Part shown: in pieces, positions 18,002 through 25,954 of the stretch
How the letters are laid out: each line of letters opens with the position of its first letter
Position numbering within the stretch: position 1 is the stretch's first letter
Source: Lachnospiraceae bacterium
GTDB taxonomy: Bacteria; Bacillota; Clostridia; Lachnospirales; Lachnospiraceae
Reading direction: 5' to 3'
Length of the DNA stretch: 64,000 nt
NCBI GenBank assembly: GCA_017624235.1
Contig: JAGANL010000034.1
Span: 41,218 to 105,217, forward strand
Translations under genes and position numbers: made by a program
Notes under the pieces: generated by a model
Told to the model about the DNA's origin: nothing
Databases searched by the model: none
The model's input: the letters and a program-made list of their open reading frames with translations, nothing else

Positions 18002-19215
18002 CCATTCTCCTCCTTTACCAGCAGAGCCATTTCTGTATTTCTAAGCCGCAGCACTGCATACAGATAGGCAATCATACTGACCAGAATGTTCAAAAACAGG
18101 ATAAACAGACCTATCTCCAGAATTTGCCAAAGACCCGGCAGCAAAAGAGGAAGTCCCACTGAACTGCGGATTGCCAGATGAAACAACGCAAACATTCCAC
18201 CTGCTATCGCAATACCCACGATACCTGCCGTTAATACATTGACTGCCAGTTCCTCCGACAGCATGACCATAATCTGCCGGAACGAAAAGCCCATAGAGGA
18301 CATACATGCAAATTCATGATACCTCTGCCTGATATTCACCACATATACAGCAAAGATGCTGACTGCTGCCATGATGACAAAAATCCATTCAAACCATGTT
18401 CCGTAGCCTTGATAGGCATGAAACTGTTTTGCCAAAGCTCCTACCAGTTCTCCGGAAGAATAGACCGACATCCCTTCCTTTCTATAAGCACTGCATATGC
18501 TCTGCTCCACCTCGGAAAGGGCATAGCCCTCCTTCACCTGAAGCAGCACACTGGATACGCTCTCCTCCTCTGCCGAAAAGGGAAGCGTTCCCACATACAT
18601 GGGATCGGCTGCAATATCATAAGCATCCTGATAGGTAATAAAGGCACTGTTGTCATAGCCCATTCCGGTCTCCTCCAGCACAGCCTTGACACGAAACTCC
18701 CGGTTAAAGTAACGGACACTGTCCCCCGCCTTTTTACCAAGCGCACTGCCTGTTATGATTTCCCCATCCTCAAGAGGTGTCTTCCCCTCTTTGGAAAGCC
18801 ATGCCTTCACTACAAAGTCGGACTGCGGATCAATCGCAATGAGCTGATTTTCCCCATCGCAGCAGCCTGCTGTCAAAGTTGCCAGAAACAACTGATAGCT
18901 GACCCTTTCCACTCCCTCTGTCTGGCTGAGCCATTCTACCCATTCCCTGGAAAAATTGACGGTACATGCCTTCCCCTCAAAAAGAGCATTTTGAACCGTA
19001 TCTACATACCGATCCGGCACAACGATCAGATCCGCTCCTATCTTTTCACAGGTTTTCTGCATTCCCGCCTCCATGCTTGCTACCAGAAGCTTGCTGACAA
19101 ACAATGCTGCGATCATCATGCAGACCAGAAGAAACAGCACTGCCGTCTTAAAGCTCTGGTAACGGAGATTACGAAAGGCGATACCATGCAGTCCTGTTAT
19201 CTTACCTGTTTTCAT
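17998..19215 (-). CDS. FtsX/MacB-like ABC permease
   Basis: About 405 residues with one N-terminal membrane segment, a large extracytoplasmic domain (about 60-270), then three C-terminal segments; 'YHEFACMSSMGFSFRQIM' is the FtsX hallmark. The start at 19215 (MKTGKITG) follows AGGAG by 7 bases. It overlaps the ATPase gene by 4 bases and lies 4 bases after the DUF4418 stop, so the three genes form one unit. The cargo is unknown. Confidence 0.92.
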   Translation of the reverse strand: MKTGKITGLHGIAFRNLRYQSFKTAVLFLLVCMMIAALFVSKLLVASMEAGMQKTCEKIGADLIVVPDRYVDTVQNALFEGKACTVNFSREWVEWLSQTEGVERVSYQLFLATLTAGCCDGENQLIAIDPQSDFVVKAWLSKEGKTPLEDGEIITGSALGKKAGDSVRYFNREFRVKAVLEETGMGYDNSAFITYQDAYDIAADPMYVGTLPFSAEEESVSSVLLQVKEGYALSEVEQSICSAYRKEGMSVYSSGELVGALAKQFHAYQGYGTWFEWIFVIMAAVSIFAVYVVNIRQRYHEFACMSSMGFSFRQIMVMLSEELAVNVLTAGIVGIAIAGGMFALFHLAIRSSVGLPLLLPGLWQILEIGLFILFLNILVSMIAYLYAVLRLRNTEMALLVKEENG

Positions 19216-19219
19216 CCTC

Positions 19220-19642
19220 TCACTCCTGTTCCTTTGCTCCTGCCTTCTCTTTTTGCAACAGAACAATTTCCACCACTGCGCTCACCAGAAACAATATACC
19301 TATCACATAAAAGGCCGGAAAAGTCAGTCTCCTGCATGCCATGGTCATCATGCCGCATCCGCCGATCAGCCTGGCCGGAATCAAAATCACCATAGCAGCC
19401 GTCACAATCGTAACAATACTCAAGGCCGCCTTCACCTGCGCCGAATCCGCCAGGAAAAACAAAACCGCTACTGCCAGAAGAATTATGGCAAGTGCCGTGA
19501 CAGCCTGTGTGCTCCAATAGCATTTCATCGGCTTCTCCTCCACTGCACATACGGCAAACAGACTTCTTGGTCCAACAATCAATAAAGCAGATAAAACTGC
19601 ATACAAAACCGCTAATGTTTTCCCGTCTTTTTTCCTTTTCAT
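19220..19642 (-). CDS. DUF4418-family membrane protein
   Basis: Four-segment membrane protein of 140 residues. The Cys-containing motifs 'KCYWSTQAVTALAI' and 'GGCGMMTMACRR' match DUF4418. This family is often found beside FtsX-type ABC genes, as here. Function unknown. Confidence 0.75.
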   Translation of the reverse strand: MKRKKDGKTLAVLYAVLSALLIVGPRSLFAVCAVEEKPMKCYWSTQAVTALAIILLAVAVLFFLADSAQVKAALSIVTIVTAAMVILIPARLIGGCGMMTMACRRLTFPAFYVIGILFLVSAVVEIVLLQKEKAGAKEQE

Positions 19643-19681
19643 GACACTCCCTCATCTCTTTCCTGCACCTTTGTGCACTTT

Positions 19682-21724
19682 TTACTTCATACTATGTAAA
19701 GCTCTGTCAAAATCTGCTATGATGTCACCGATATCCTCAATTCCCACGCTGACCCGGATCAAATCCTCAAATACACCGGCATCCTCTTTTTCCTTCTCTG
19801 TACTGTGCAGCGCCATGGTAGAAGCCGGATGTACCACCAGCGTTCTGATATCTCCGATATTCGATACGACAAACGGCAGCTTTAATGCATCCATCAGGGC
19901 AAATGCCCTCTCACGGGAACCCACCCTCAATGTCAGAATTGTTCCGTATCCGTTCCTTAACTGTTTTCTGGCAGTTTCATAGCTTTCATTGATCTCAAGA
20001 CCCGGATAATTGACGATGATACCCGGCACCTTCGACAGATGCTCTGCCAGCGCCAGCGCATTGCTGCACTCCCTTTCCATACGCAGACCCATCGTTTCCA
20101 TACCGACGATATTCTGAAACGCATTCTGCGGTGACAGACAGCCACCGTGATTACACAGCATATCACCACGAAGCTTCGCCAGATAACAGTTCCTGCCCTG
20201 CGCCAGAAAAGGCTCGAGCTGCGGAAACCGTTCAGCATCCCAGTCAAAGGTTCCGCCATCCGTCACTACGCCGCTGATGCTGTTTCCCGTACCGTTAATA
20301 TATTTGGAAGTGGAATTGATGACCACATCCGCTCCCAGCTCAAGAGGTCTGACCAGATATGCGCTTGCCATCGTATTGTCTACCACAAGCGGCAGTCTGT
20401 GTGCATGTGCTATTTCAGCCGTTTTTCGAATATCCGTTACAATCAGACCGGGATTACCTATGGTTTCCGTAAAAATGAGTCTGGTACGTTCATTGACTGC
20501 ATTCTCCAGCTCCCTCCAGTGATTTGGCTCCACATAGCGTACCCGAATGCCAAACTGTGCAAAGCCATGGAACAGATTGATTGTACCGCCATACAGACCC
20601 GCACTGGCTATAAACTCATCCCCTGCCTTCAGCACATTGAGCAGCGCGTATGTGATGGCTGCCATACCGGAAGCACAGGCTATGGAGCCGATTCCGCGCT
20701 CCAGCTCTGTCATACGCTCTTCAAATGCCGCAATCGTCGGATTACTGATTCTTGTATAGTTGAATCCGGTCTTCTTTTTCGCAAAGACATCGGCAATGCT
20801 CTCTGCACTTTCGTGCGCATACGCACTGGTTTGATAGATAGGCGGCAGAATCGAACCATGGGGATCCGATACCTTCCGCTCTTTGACACCGTGTAGAAGC
20901 ATCGTATTAAAGCCGCTCTCCTCTCTCTCCTTCAATTCCAACGCAGTCTCAAGCGGAATGGCAATTTGAGAGGTTCCGTGCTCTCCGCTGTATCTAATCT
21001 GATAGGTTTCCTGCCCCAGAATCACCTCATAGGAATCCCAGTCCACCCTTCCTGTGCGGACATTATTCCTGACTTCTTCCAAAAATTCCTTTCTGATCTC
21101 ATGGATGGTATGCCCACCCAAATAGGTATCAAACGGCAGGCCCAGTGCCCTGGTCAGTGTTTTCTCAAGAATGGCCAGCGTGTCGTGATTGTATACAAAC
21201 ATCCACATATCCGGATTAAAAGCATCTCCGGCAATTAAGAGCCTTTCCTCCTCCACCAGCAGACCAATGGTTCCTTTGGTATGTCCGGGCAGCTCTGTCA
21301 CACGAACTGTCAGACCGCCCAAATCATACACCTCATCTCCCTTTAATGGGAGGATTACGGCCGGAGTCCTTTTAACAAAAGCTTCTTTTCCCTCCTCCAA
21401 AAGGCCGTTTTCCTTCCGAAGCCGGTCATAGCTTTCTGCCCGCCGCGCTTCTGTATTGCTGTTTTCATATGCAGGAAGGTCTAAAGGATGGATATATACC
21501 TCTTCAAACTGGTAATTTCCCTGTGTGTGGTCAGGATGTCCGTGGCTGTTGATCACGATATAGGGAACCGACAGCAGCTGGTCTACATACCCTCTGTTAT
21601 CCGCGATTCCGTGACCTGTATCCATAACGATTGCCCTTCTGTCACCCTGAATGACCGTGAAATACACTCCCCTCGCTTCCTGTACCTGCCATATTCTGTC
21701 TCTGATCTGAAACGCTTCGTGCAT
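19682..21724 (-). CDS. Fusion: metallo-beta-lactamase hydrolase + Cys/Met-metabolism PLP enzyme
   Basis: One 680-residue frame. Residues 1 to about 215 are a metallo-beta-lactamase fold hydrolase: HGHPDH (61-66), 'LPGHTKGT', 'IAGDAF', 'GGHTIHE'. Residues about 280-680 are a cystathionine-lyase/O-acetylhomoserine sulfhydrylase-type PLP enzyme, with the Schiff-base lysine in 'INSTSKYINGTGN' and substrate loop 'IYQTSAYAHES'. No stop or ribosome site is seen at the junction (about 215-280), so it reads as a real fusion. Its neighbour is a sulfonate/taurine-like ABC system, so a role in turning an organosulfur compound into homocysteine or sulfide is plausible but inferred. Confidence 0.88.
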   Translation of the reverse strand: MHEAFQIRDRIWQVQEARGVYFTVIQGDRRAIVMDTGHGIADNRGYVDQLLSVPYIVINSHGHPDHTQGNYQFEEVYIHPLDLPAYENSNTEARRAESYDRLRKENGLLEEGKEAFVKRTPAVILPLKGDEVYDLGGLTVRVTELPGHTKGTIGLLVEEERLLIAGDAFNPDMWMFVYNHDTLAILEKTLTRALGLPFDTYLGGHTIHEIRKEFLEEVRNNVRTGRVDWDSYEVILGQETYQIRYSGEHGTSQIAIPLETALELKEREESGFNTMLLHGVKERKVSDPHGSILPPIYQTSAYAHESAESIADVFAKKKTGFNYTRISNPTIAAFEERMTELERGIGSIACASGMAAITYALLNVLKAGDEFIASAGLYGGTINLFHGFAQFGIRVRYVEPNHWRELENAVNERTRLIFTETIGNPGLIVTDIRKTAEIAHAHRLPLVVDNTMASAYLVRPLELGADVVINSTSKYINGTGNSISGVVTDGGTFDWDAERFPQLEPFLAQGRNCYLAKLRGDMLCNHGGCLSPQNAFQNIVGMETMGLRMERECSNALALAEHLSKVPGIIVNYPGLEINESYETARKQLRNGYGTILTLRVGSRERAFALMDALKLPFVVSNIGDIRTLVVHPASTMALHSTEKEKEDAGVFEDLIRVSVGIEDIGDIIADFDRALHSMK

Positions 21725-21741
21725 CGGATTCTCCTCCCGGT

Positions 21742-22743
21742 TTAATAGGTTTCTTCTACATCATCCAAAAATACAAATGACTTTTTAATAAAGGCATCTA
21801 CATCTGTGTTTTCTTTTAACAGTCCGATCTGTACAAATTCGTTCACATTTTTTACGACCGCATCATAGCCTCCCTGTACCGAAGGTGTAAACTCATAGCT
21901 TGCCAGAATCTTACCAAACACCTCCGGATTGCCGGACAGATATTCCTTTTCAATCAGGTATTTTGCTGCTTCTTCCGGATTCTCGTCTACCCATGCAGAT
22001 GCTTTCATGACTGCTCTCGTATATTTTGCTGCGATTTCAGGATGCTGTTCAGCCAAATCTCTGGTCACAAAGGTAGCACAGCAGTATTCATCCGCATAAG
22101 CAGGATCCGTTGCCGTATCCAGGATAATTTCATATCCGTTATTGTTTGCCGCAACCGTTGCGGCCGGATCTACCAGACAGATGGCATCTACTGCATCGCT
22201 CTCCAGTGCCATGGCCAAATCGGAATTGTTGTAAACCACAAAGTCTACCTCCAGATTATCCGGTGTCACATTCACACCCTGCGAATACAGTGCCCGCTTT
22301 AACAGGACACAAGGAGCTTCTGCCAGTCCGTTGACACCGACCGTCTTACCCTTCAGATCTGCCACCTGTTTGATTCCGGAATCCGGCTTTACCAAAAGCT
22401 TAATACATCCGGTATGGATTCCTGATGTCATAATGATATTCAGGCCATTATCAATCGGCTGAATAAATTTACTCACCAGACCATAGGAAGCATCTACCTG
22501 ACCGGAGCCTACATATTCCGTTACGAGTCCATCCATTTTAACAGCCTCATAATTGAGTCCCTCTTCTTCAAAGTATCCCTTTTCAATCGCAATCTGCAAA
22601 GGTGCCTGACATAGTACCGTACCATAACCTACCTTCAGTACATAATCATCTCCCTTTTTTGCCTGTGCACTGCCGCATCCGGTCAGTACTCCGAGCAGAA
22701 GCAGTGCCGCTGCTGCCATTTTTGTCATAAATTTGTTTTTCAT
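21742..22743 (-). CDS. SsuA/TauA-like substrate-binding lipoprotein
   Basis: NMT1/SsuA-family binding protein of 333 residues. Signal peptide with lipobox VLTGC. The hallmark region 'VGYGTVLCQAPLQIAIEKGYF' and 'ADLKGKTVGVNG' are family features. The start at 22743 follows GAGAGGA by 8 bases; the in-frame ATG at 22779 has no site. Family members bind sulfonates, taurine, nitrate or thiamine precursors; the adjacent sulfur enzyme favours an organosulfur ligand. Confidence 0.88.
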   Translation of the reverse strand: MKNKFMTKMAAAALLLLGVLTGCGSAQAKKGDDYVLKVGYGTVLCQAPLQIAIEKGYFEEEGLNYEAVKMDGLVTEYVGSGQVDASYGLVSKFIQPIDNGLNIIMTSGIHTGCIKLLVKPDSGIKQVADLKGKTVGVNGLAEAPCVLLKRALYSQGVNVTPDNLEVDFVVYNNSDLAMALESDAVDAICLVDPAATVAANNNGYEIILDTATDPAYADEYCCATFVTRDLAEQHPEIAAKYTRAVMKASAWVDENPEEAAKYLIEKEYLSGNPEVFGKILASYEFTPSVQGGYDAVVKNVNEFVQIGLLKENTDVDAFIKKSFVFLDDVEETY

Positions 22744-22782
22744 GCTGTTTTCCTCTCTTTTCCTTTTTAACTTTTTCATATA

Positions 22783-23562
22783 TCAGATGTAGTAGCTGAT
22801 ATCCTCCACATTGCCGCCGAAATTCAGTATCTTCAATATTTTAGATCGATACTGCAAAAAGTCCGGATTGCTTCTGGCGCGCGGCCTGCCCATTTCAATA
22901 TCAATTACCTGCTCAATTTTAGCCGGTCTGGGAGACATGACAATAACCTTATCTGACAGGTAAATCGCCTCATCCACATCATGCGTTACCATGATCATTG
23001 TCATATTTTCTTCCTTCCAGATTCTTAACAGCTCATCCTGCATATTCATTCTGGTAAACGCATCCAAAGCTCCGAGTGGCTCATCTAGCAGTAAGACCTT
23101 CGGCTTTCCTACCAGACTTCTGGCCAAAGAAGCTCTCTGGCACATACCGCCTGATAACTGATGCGGATAAGACTTCTCAAATCCCTCCAGCCCTACCAGT
23201 TTTATGTACTCCTTTACCAGACTCTTATTCTGTCTGTGAATATGCCTTACCTTCAATCCAAAAGCCACATTGTCCTGTATATTCAGCCAGGGGAACAGTG
23301 TCGGATTTTGAAATACAAGACCTCTTTCATAGCTTGTTCCCACGATTTTTTTACCATCCAGCTGCAGTTCGCCTTCATCCGCATCCGAAAGTCCCGCAAT
23401 CAGCCTCAGAAGTGTGGACTTACCACAGCCGGACGGCCCGATCAGGGAAACGAAGGAACCCGCCTTTATATTCAGATTCACTCCGTTCAGAGCAATAACA
23501 TCCTCTTCCCCTTCTCTTCTGAAGCGCTTGGTAACTCCTTTTATACTTAACTCACCTACCAC
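22783..23562 (-). CDS. SsuB/TauB-like ABC transporter ATPase
   Basis: ATPase with Walker A GPSGCGKST, signature LSGGMCQRA and Walker B VLLLDEPLGALD. The GTG at 23562 is preferred since AAAGGAG lies 7 bases upstream; it overlaps the permease end by 7 bases. An ATG at 23583 is the alternative. Middle gene of the transporter operon. Confidence 0.92.
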   Translation of the reverse strand: MVGELSIKGVTKRFRREGEEDVIALNGVNLNIKAGSFVSLIGPSGCGKSTLLRLIAGLSDADEGELQLDGKKIVGTSYERGLVFQNPTLFPWLNIQDNVAFGLKVRHIHRQNKSLVKEYIKLVGLEGFEKSYPHQLSGGMCQRASLARSLVGKPKVLLLDEPLGALDAFTRMNMQDELLRIWKEENMTMIMVTHDVDEAIYLSDKVIVMSPRPAKIEQVIDIEMGRPRARSNPDFLQYRSKILKILNFGGNVEDISYYI

Positions 23563-24530
23563 TTGATAACTCCTTTCTGCCATAAGAGGACTTTGTCTCT
23601 GACCTTAAACAATAAGGTAATCAATATGGAAAATACAACTGCAATCACAATCAGACCTGCATATACATTGGCATAAGCCAACAGCTCCTTTTGCCAGTTC
23701 ACATACCAGCCGATTCCATACTTGGCTCCGATCATTTCTGCCGTTACCAGAGTAATAAAGGAAGAGCAGGTTCCATTGAATAATCCGAGAAACATATGCG
23801 GCATCGCCGCCGGAACACCGACCTCAAATATCTGAGCAAGCTTTCCTGCTCCCAGCGTTCTGGATACTTCAAAATAGGAATTTTGTACATTGCTGATACC
23901 ACTGCTTGTCATAATCGTAGTCGGAAACCAGACTGCCACTGCAATCAGGAAGGTACTTGCAGACACCGCAGACGGGAAACATACCAACACTAAAGGAATC
24001 CACGCAGTAGAAGGAATAGGACCCAGCACACGCACCACAGGCATCAGCCAATAGCTGACCGTTTTACTGAAGCCAATCGCAATCCCGGAAATGATTCCTA
24101 TCACAGCTCCGGACAAAAATCCCACAGACAAAAGCCTGATGGAATATAGAAGACATTTTAAAATGAGCTGTCTGTCCGTTATCAGCACACCGAATATCCG
24201 GTCCAGGGACGGGAAATACAACACGGGGAGCAATGCAGACTTGACTGTCAGCAGATTGACTATGTTCAGAAAAAGGATGGCCCCGGCTATAAAATACCCC
24301 TTATATATCAGTTTTTTCCGTACATTTTGTCGGAAAAAGGAGAGGATAAATATCAGCGCCCACACCACCAGACTGATCCACAATACATAAGTAAAATAAT
24401 GAGCATCTGCCTGCGGATGACTTGCCGAATCCGGTATCATTAGCTGCAGCAATAAGGTAAATACAATCGATACGCACGGCAGAACCTCTTTGATCAAATC
24501 AGTTGTTTTTGATTTTGCATTCGTATTCAT
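23556..24530 (-). CDS. SsuC/TauC-like ABC permease
   Basis: Membrane subunit of 324 residues with about seven segments, longer than usual because of two extra N-terminal segments (about 16-64). The docking loop 'FEVSRTLGAGKLAQIFEV' is the EAA-type motif. First gene of the operon, behind a good promoter and the dyad at 24577-24591. Confidence 0.91.
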   Translation of the reverse strand: MNTNAKSKTTDLIKEVLPCVSIVFTLLLQLMIPDSASHPQADAHYFTYVLWISLVVWALIFILSFFRQNVRKKLIYKGYFIAGAILFLNIVNLLTVKSALLPVLYFPSLDRIFGVLITDRQLILKCLLYSIRLLSVGFLSGAVIGIISGIAIGFSKTVSYWLMPVVRVLGPIPSTAWIPLVLVCFPSAVSASTFLIAVAVWFPTTIMTSSGISNVQNSYFEVSRTLGAGKLAQIFEVGVPAAMPHMFLGLFNGTCSSFITLVTAEMIGAKYGIGWYVNWQKELLAYANVYAGLIVIAVVFSILITLLFKVRDKVLLWQKGVIKW

Positions 24531-24576
24531 ATGCTTTCCTTTCTTCCTAATTCTTCTTTTTTATTTCCCCTTTTTC

Positions 24577-24591
24577 CTACCAACTTAGTAG
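24577..24591. promoter_or_regulatory. Dyad operator of the sulfonate-type transporter operon
   Basis: Minus strand CTAC-TAAGTTG-GTAG, starting 8 bases after the -10. Shares NTACTAANNNGGTAN with the leader of the amidohydrolase operon (9578-9564). A sulfur regulator of the Rrf2/CymR type is a possible binder; this is inference. Confidence 0.55.
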
Positions 24592-24599
24592 ATATATGT

Positions 24600-24628
24600 T
24601 TTATACCATTTATTTCCTTGTAAGTCAA
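24600..24628 (-). promoter_or_regulatory. Promoter of sulfonate-type transporter operon
   Basis: TTGACT (24628-24623), 17-bp spacer, TATAAA (24605-24600), minus strand. Confidence 0.78.
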
Positions 24629-24658
24629 TAGGATTTATAAGGAAATTTAAAAATATAG

Positions 24659-24952
24659 TAACAGTCCAGCCCATGCCAGGCTCCGCTCTCACCGGCCCTG
24701 TCACACAGAGAACATTTCAAGACATACAGCAGGACTGCGCGTTTTCTTAATGGAGCATTCATATACCCAGGGAGAAATCGGCAAGGATGCCGATTTCAGG
24801 ATTCCCTGCACATGGATGTGCATGGAATCCGACCCGAGCGGAATCTATAACTTCCTGCTCCATTTAGAAAACTCCAGTCCGAATGTTGTCTTGAAATGTT
24901 CTCTGTGTGACCGGGCCGGTGAGAGCGGAGCCTGGCATGGGCTGGACTGTTA
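24659..24952. repeat. Palindromic structured element, copy 1
   Basis: 294 bp. Outer arms 24659-24724 and 24887-24952 are 66 bp with one mismatch. Inside, GGACTG pairs with CAGTCC, TTTTCTTAATGGAGCA pairs with TGCTCCATTTAGAAAA (one mismatch), and two hairpins sit at the centre (AAATCGGC/GCCGATTT, and GGATTCC/GGAATCC with a GCACAT/ATGTGC tip). Same orientation as copy 2 at 28118-28401. It lies between the agr terminator and the ssu-type promoter. No flanking target duplication could be seen. MITE-like foldback DNA or structured RNA. Confidence 0.93.
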
Positions 24953-24978
24953 TACAATATATTCATTGGTCGTATAAC

Positions 24979-25039
24979 AAAAAAGCAGTATATATCAATC
25001 CACGGAATATCACGATTCCTGTAATTGAAATACACTGCT
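24979..25039 (-). terminator. Terminator of the agr operon
   Basis: Minus strand AGCAGTGTATTTCAAT pairs with ATTGATATATACTGCT (few mismatches), then six T. It closes the agr unit before palindromic copy 1. Confidence 0.8.
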
Positions 25040-25043
25040 CTCC

Positions 25044-25625
25044 TTATATACAAAATTTATTCTTCGCATTCTGCAAAAGGAGCATTACCGCTTCCTCCAT
25101 GCAGGATAATAAAATCATAATCAGAAGCATCTCCCACCGGCATAGTACAGACGCAATCAGGAGCAAGTCCAAAACTACAATATAAATTCTCGTTCTTTTT
25201 CTGTAATGACAGCATTCCTCGTCATCCAGCGGTTTATTGGCATTGTCTATTGGCGCCAGCTTCCAGATCATAGCCTGAGAAACCAGCCCAAATGCCAATA
25301 GACTGCCATATAACATAGGAAGAAGCCCCCCGGCTTCATATATCCTCCCTGCAGCAAATAATGTCAAACCAATCTGCAGACAGGATAGAATATAACAATG
25401 CAAGCGGGTTTTAGCATGAAACCCGCCCGCATTATTACGAAGGAAAGAATAGATTAGTGAAAAAATAAGAAACTCTCTTAATCTTCCCATTAGAATTGCA
25501 ATGACGAAAAAGGATGCTACATTCAATGCTTTCAGCAGCAGACATTCCAGCCCAAAGAGATAAATCTCTGCATCCTGCCTTTCTATAATGTCATTTGCCA
25601 CCAACGCATTGATGAATCTCTGCAT
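25044..25625 (-). CDS. agrB: AgrB-like peptide-processing membrane protease
   Basis: Integral membrane cysteine endopeptidase of 193 residues that cuts AgrD and forms the thiolactone ring. The catalytic pair H70 and C77 sits in 'AGGFHAKTRLHC', and the family motif 'APIDNANKPLDDEE' follows. About six membrane segments. Starts 21 bases after agrD; last gene of the agr unit. Confidence 0.95.
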   Translation of the reverse strand: MQRFINALVANDIIERQDAEIYLFGLECLLLKALNVASFFVIAILMGRLREFLIFSLIYSFLRNNAGGFHAKTRLHCYILSCLQIGLTLFAAGRIYEAGGLLPMLYGSLLAFGLVSQAMIWKLAPIDNANKPLDDEECCHYRKRTRIYIVVLDLLLIASVLCRWEMLLIMILLSCMEEAVMLLLQNAKNKFCI

Positions 25626-25646
25626 CTTACCTTACCTCTGAAGCAC

Positions 25647-25781
25647 CTAGAATTTTCTTAACTTCCTGGATGCTTCCGGTGCCTTCGGCTGATATATGTA
25701 TACTGCACATGCACTGTTTACATTCTTCTTAGCAGACTGTAAAACCACTTTAGAAATTCCTTTTAAAATTTCTTTCTTCAT
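25647..25781 (-). CDS. agrD: AgrD autoinducing-peptide precursor
   Basis: A 44-residue prepeptide. Basic amphipathic N-terminus (MKKEILKGISKVV), core SACAVYI, then the C-terminal recognition tail 'YQPKAPEASRKLRKF' typical of AgrD. By analogy with clostridial AgrD the mature signal would be a five-residue thiolactone ring from C25 to I29 (CAVYI) with a short SA or NSA tail. AAAGGAGAGG precedes the ATG by 7 bases. Directly upstream of agrB. Confidence 0.93.
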   Translation of the reverse strand: MKKEILKGISKVVLQSAKKNVNSACAVYIYQPKAPEASRKLRKF

Positions 25782-25856
25782 GATTCATCCTCTCCTTTGC
25801 ATGGGATTTATCTCAAAAATTCATCACTCAAGAAATTTTATAAGGTATTTCGTTAT

Positions 25857-25906
25857 TTTATACAATACTTTTTCGCTAAGTGACAGGTTTTTGTTATCAA
25901 CTTACA
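25857..25906 (-). promoter_or_regulatory. agrDB promoter with two LytTR-type direct repeats
   Basis: Minus strand: TGTAAGTTGAT (25906-25896, written 5' to 3') and TGTCACTTAGC (25885-25875) begin 21 bp apart, the two-turn spacing of LytTR/AgrA sites. The -10 TATAAA is at 25862-25857 and the second repeat covers the -35. Suggests autoinduction of agrDB by the LytTR regulator at 27295. Confidence 0.6.
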
Positions 25907-25954
25907 GCTATTGTAGGATTTTGAACGGTAATGCGGTGATGCAGTAATCAAATA

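Noticed and set aside
18316-19395. 359-codon plus-strand frame
   Set aside because: Antisense to the FtsX-like permease and DUF4418 genes, no ribosome site, protein looks random in composition.
24750-24977. 75-codon plus-strand ORF inside palindromic copy 1
   Set aside because: It runs through the paired core and arm, has no ribosome site, and copy 2 does not keep the frame; it is a by-product of the repeat.
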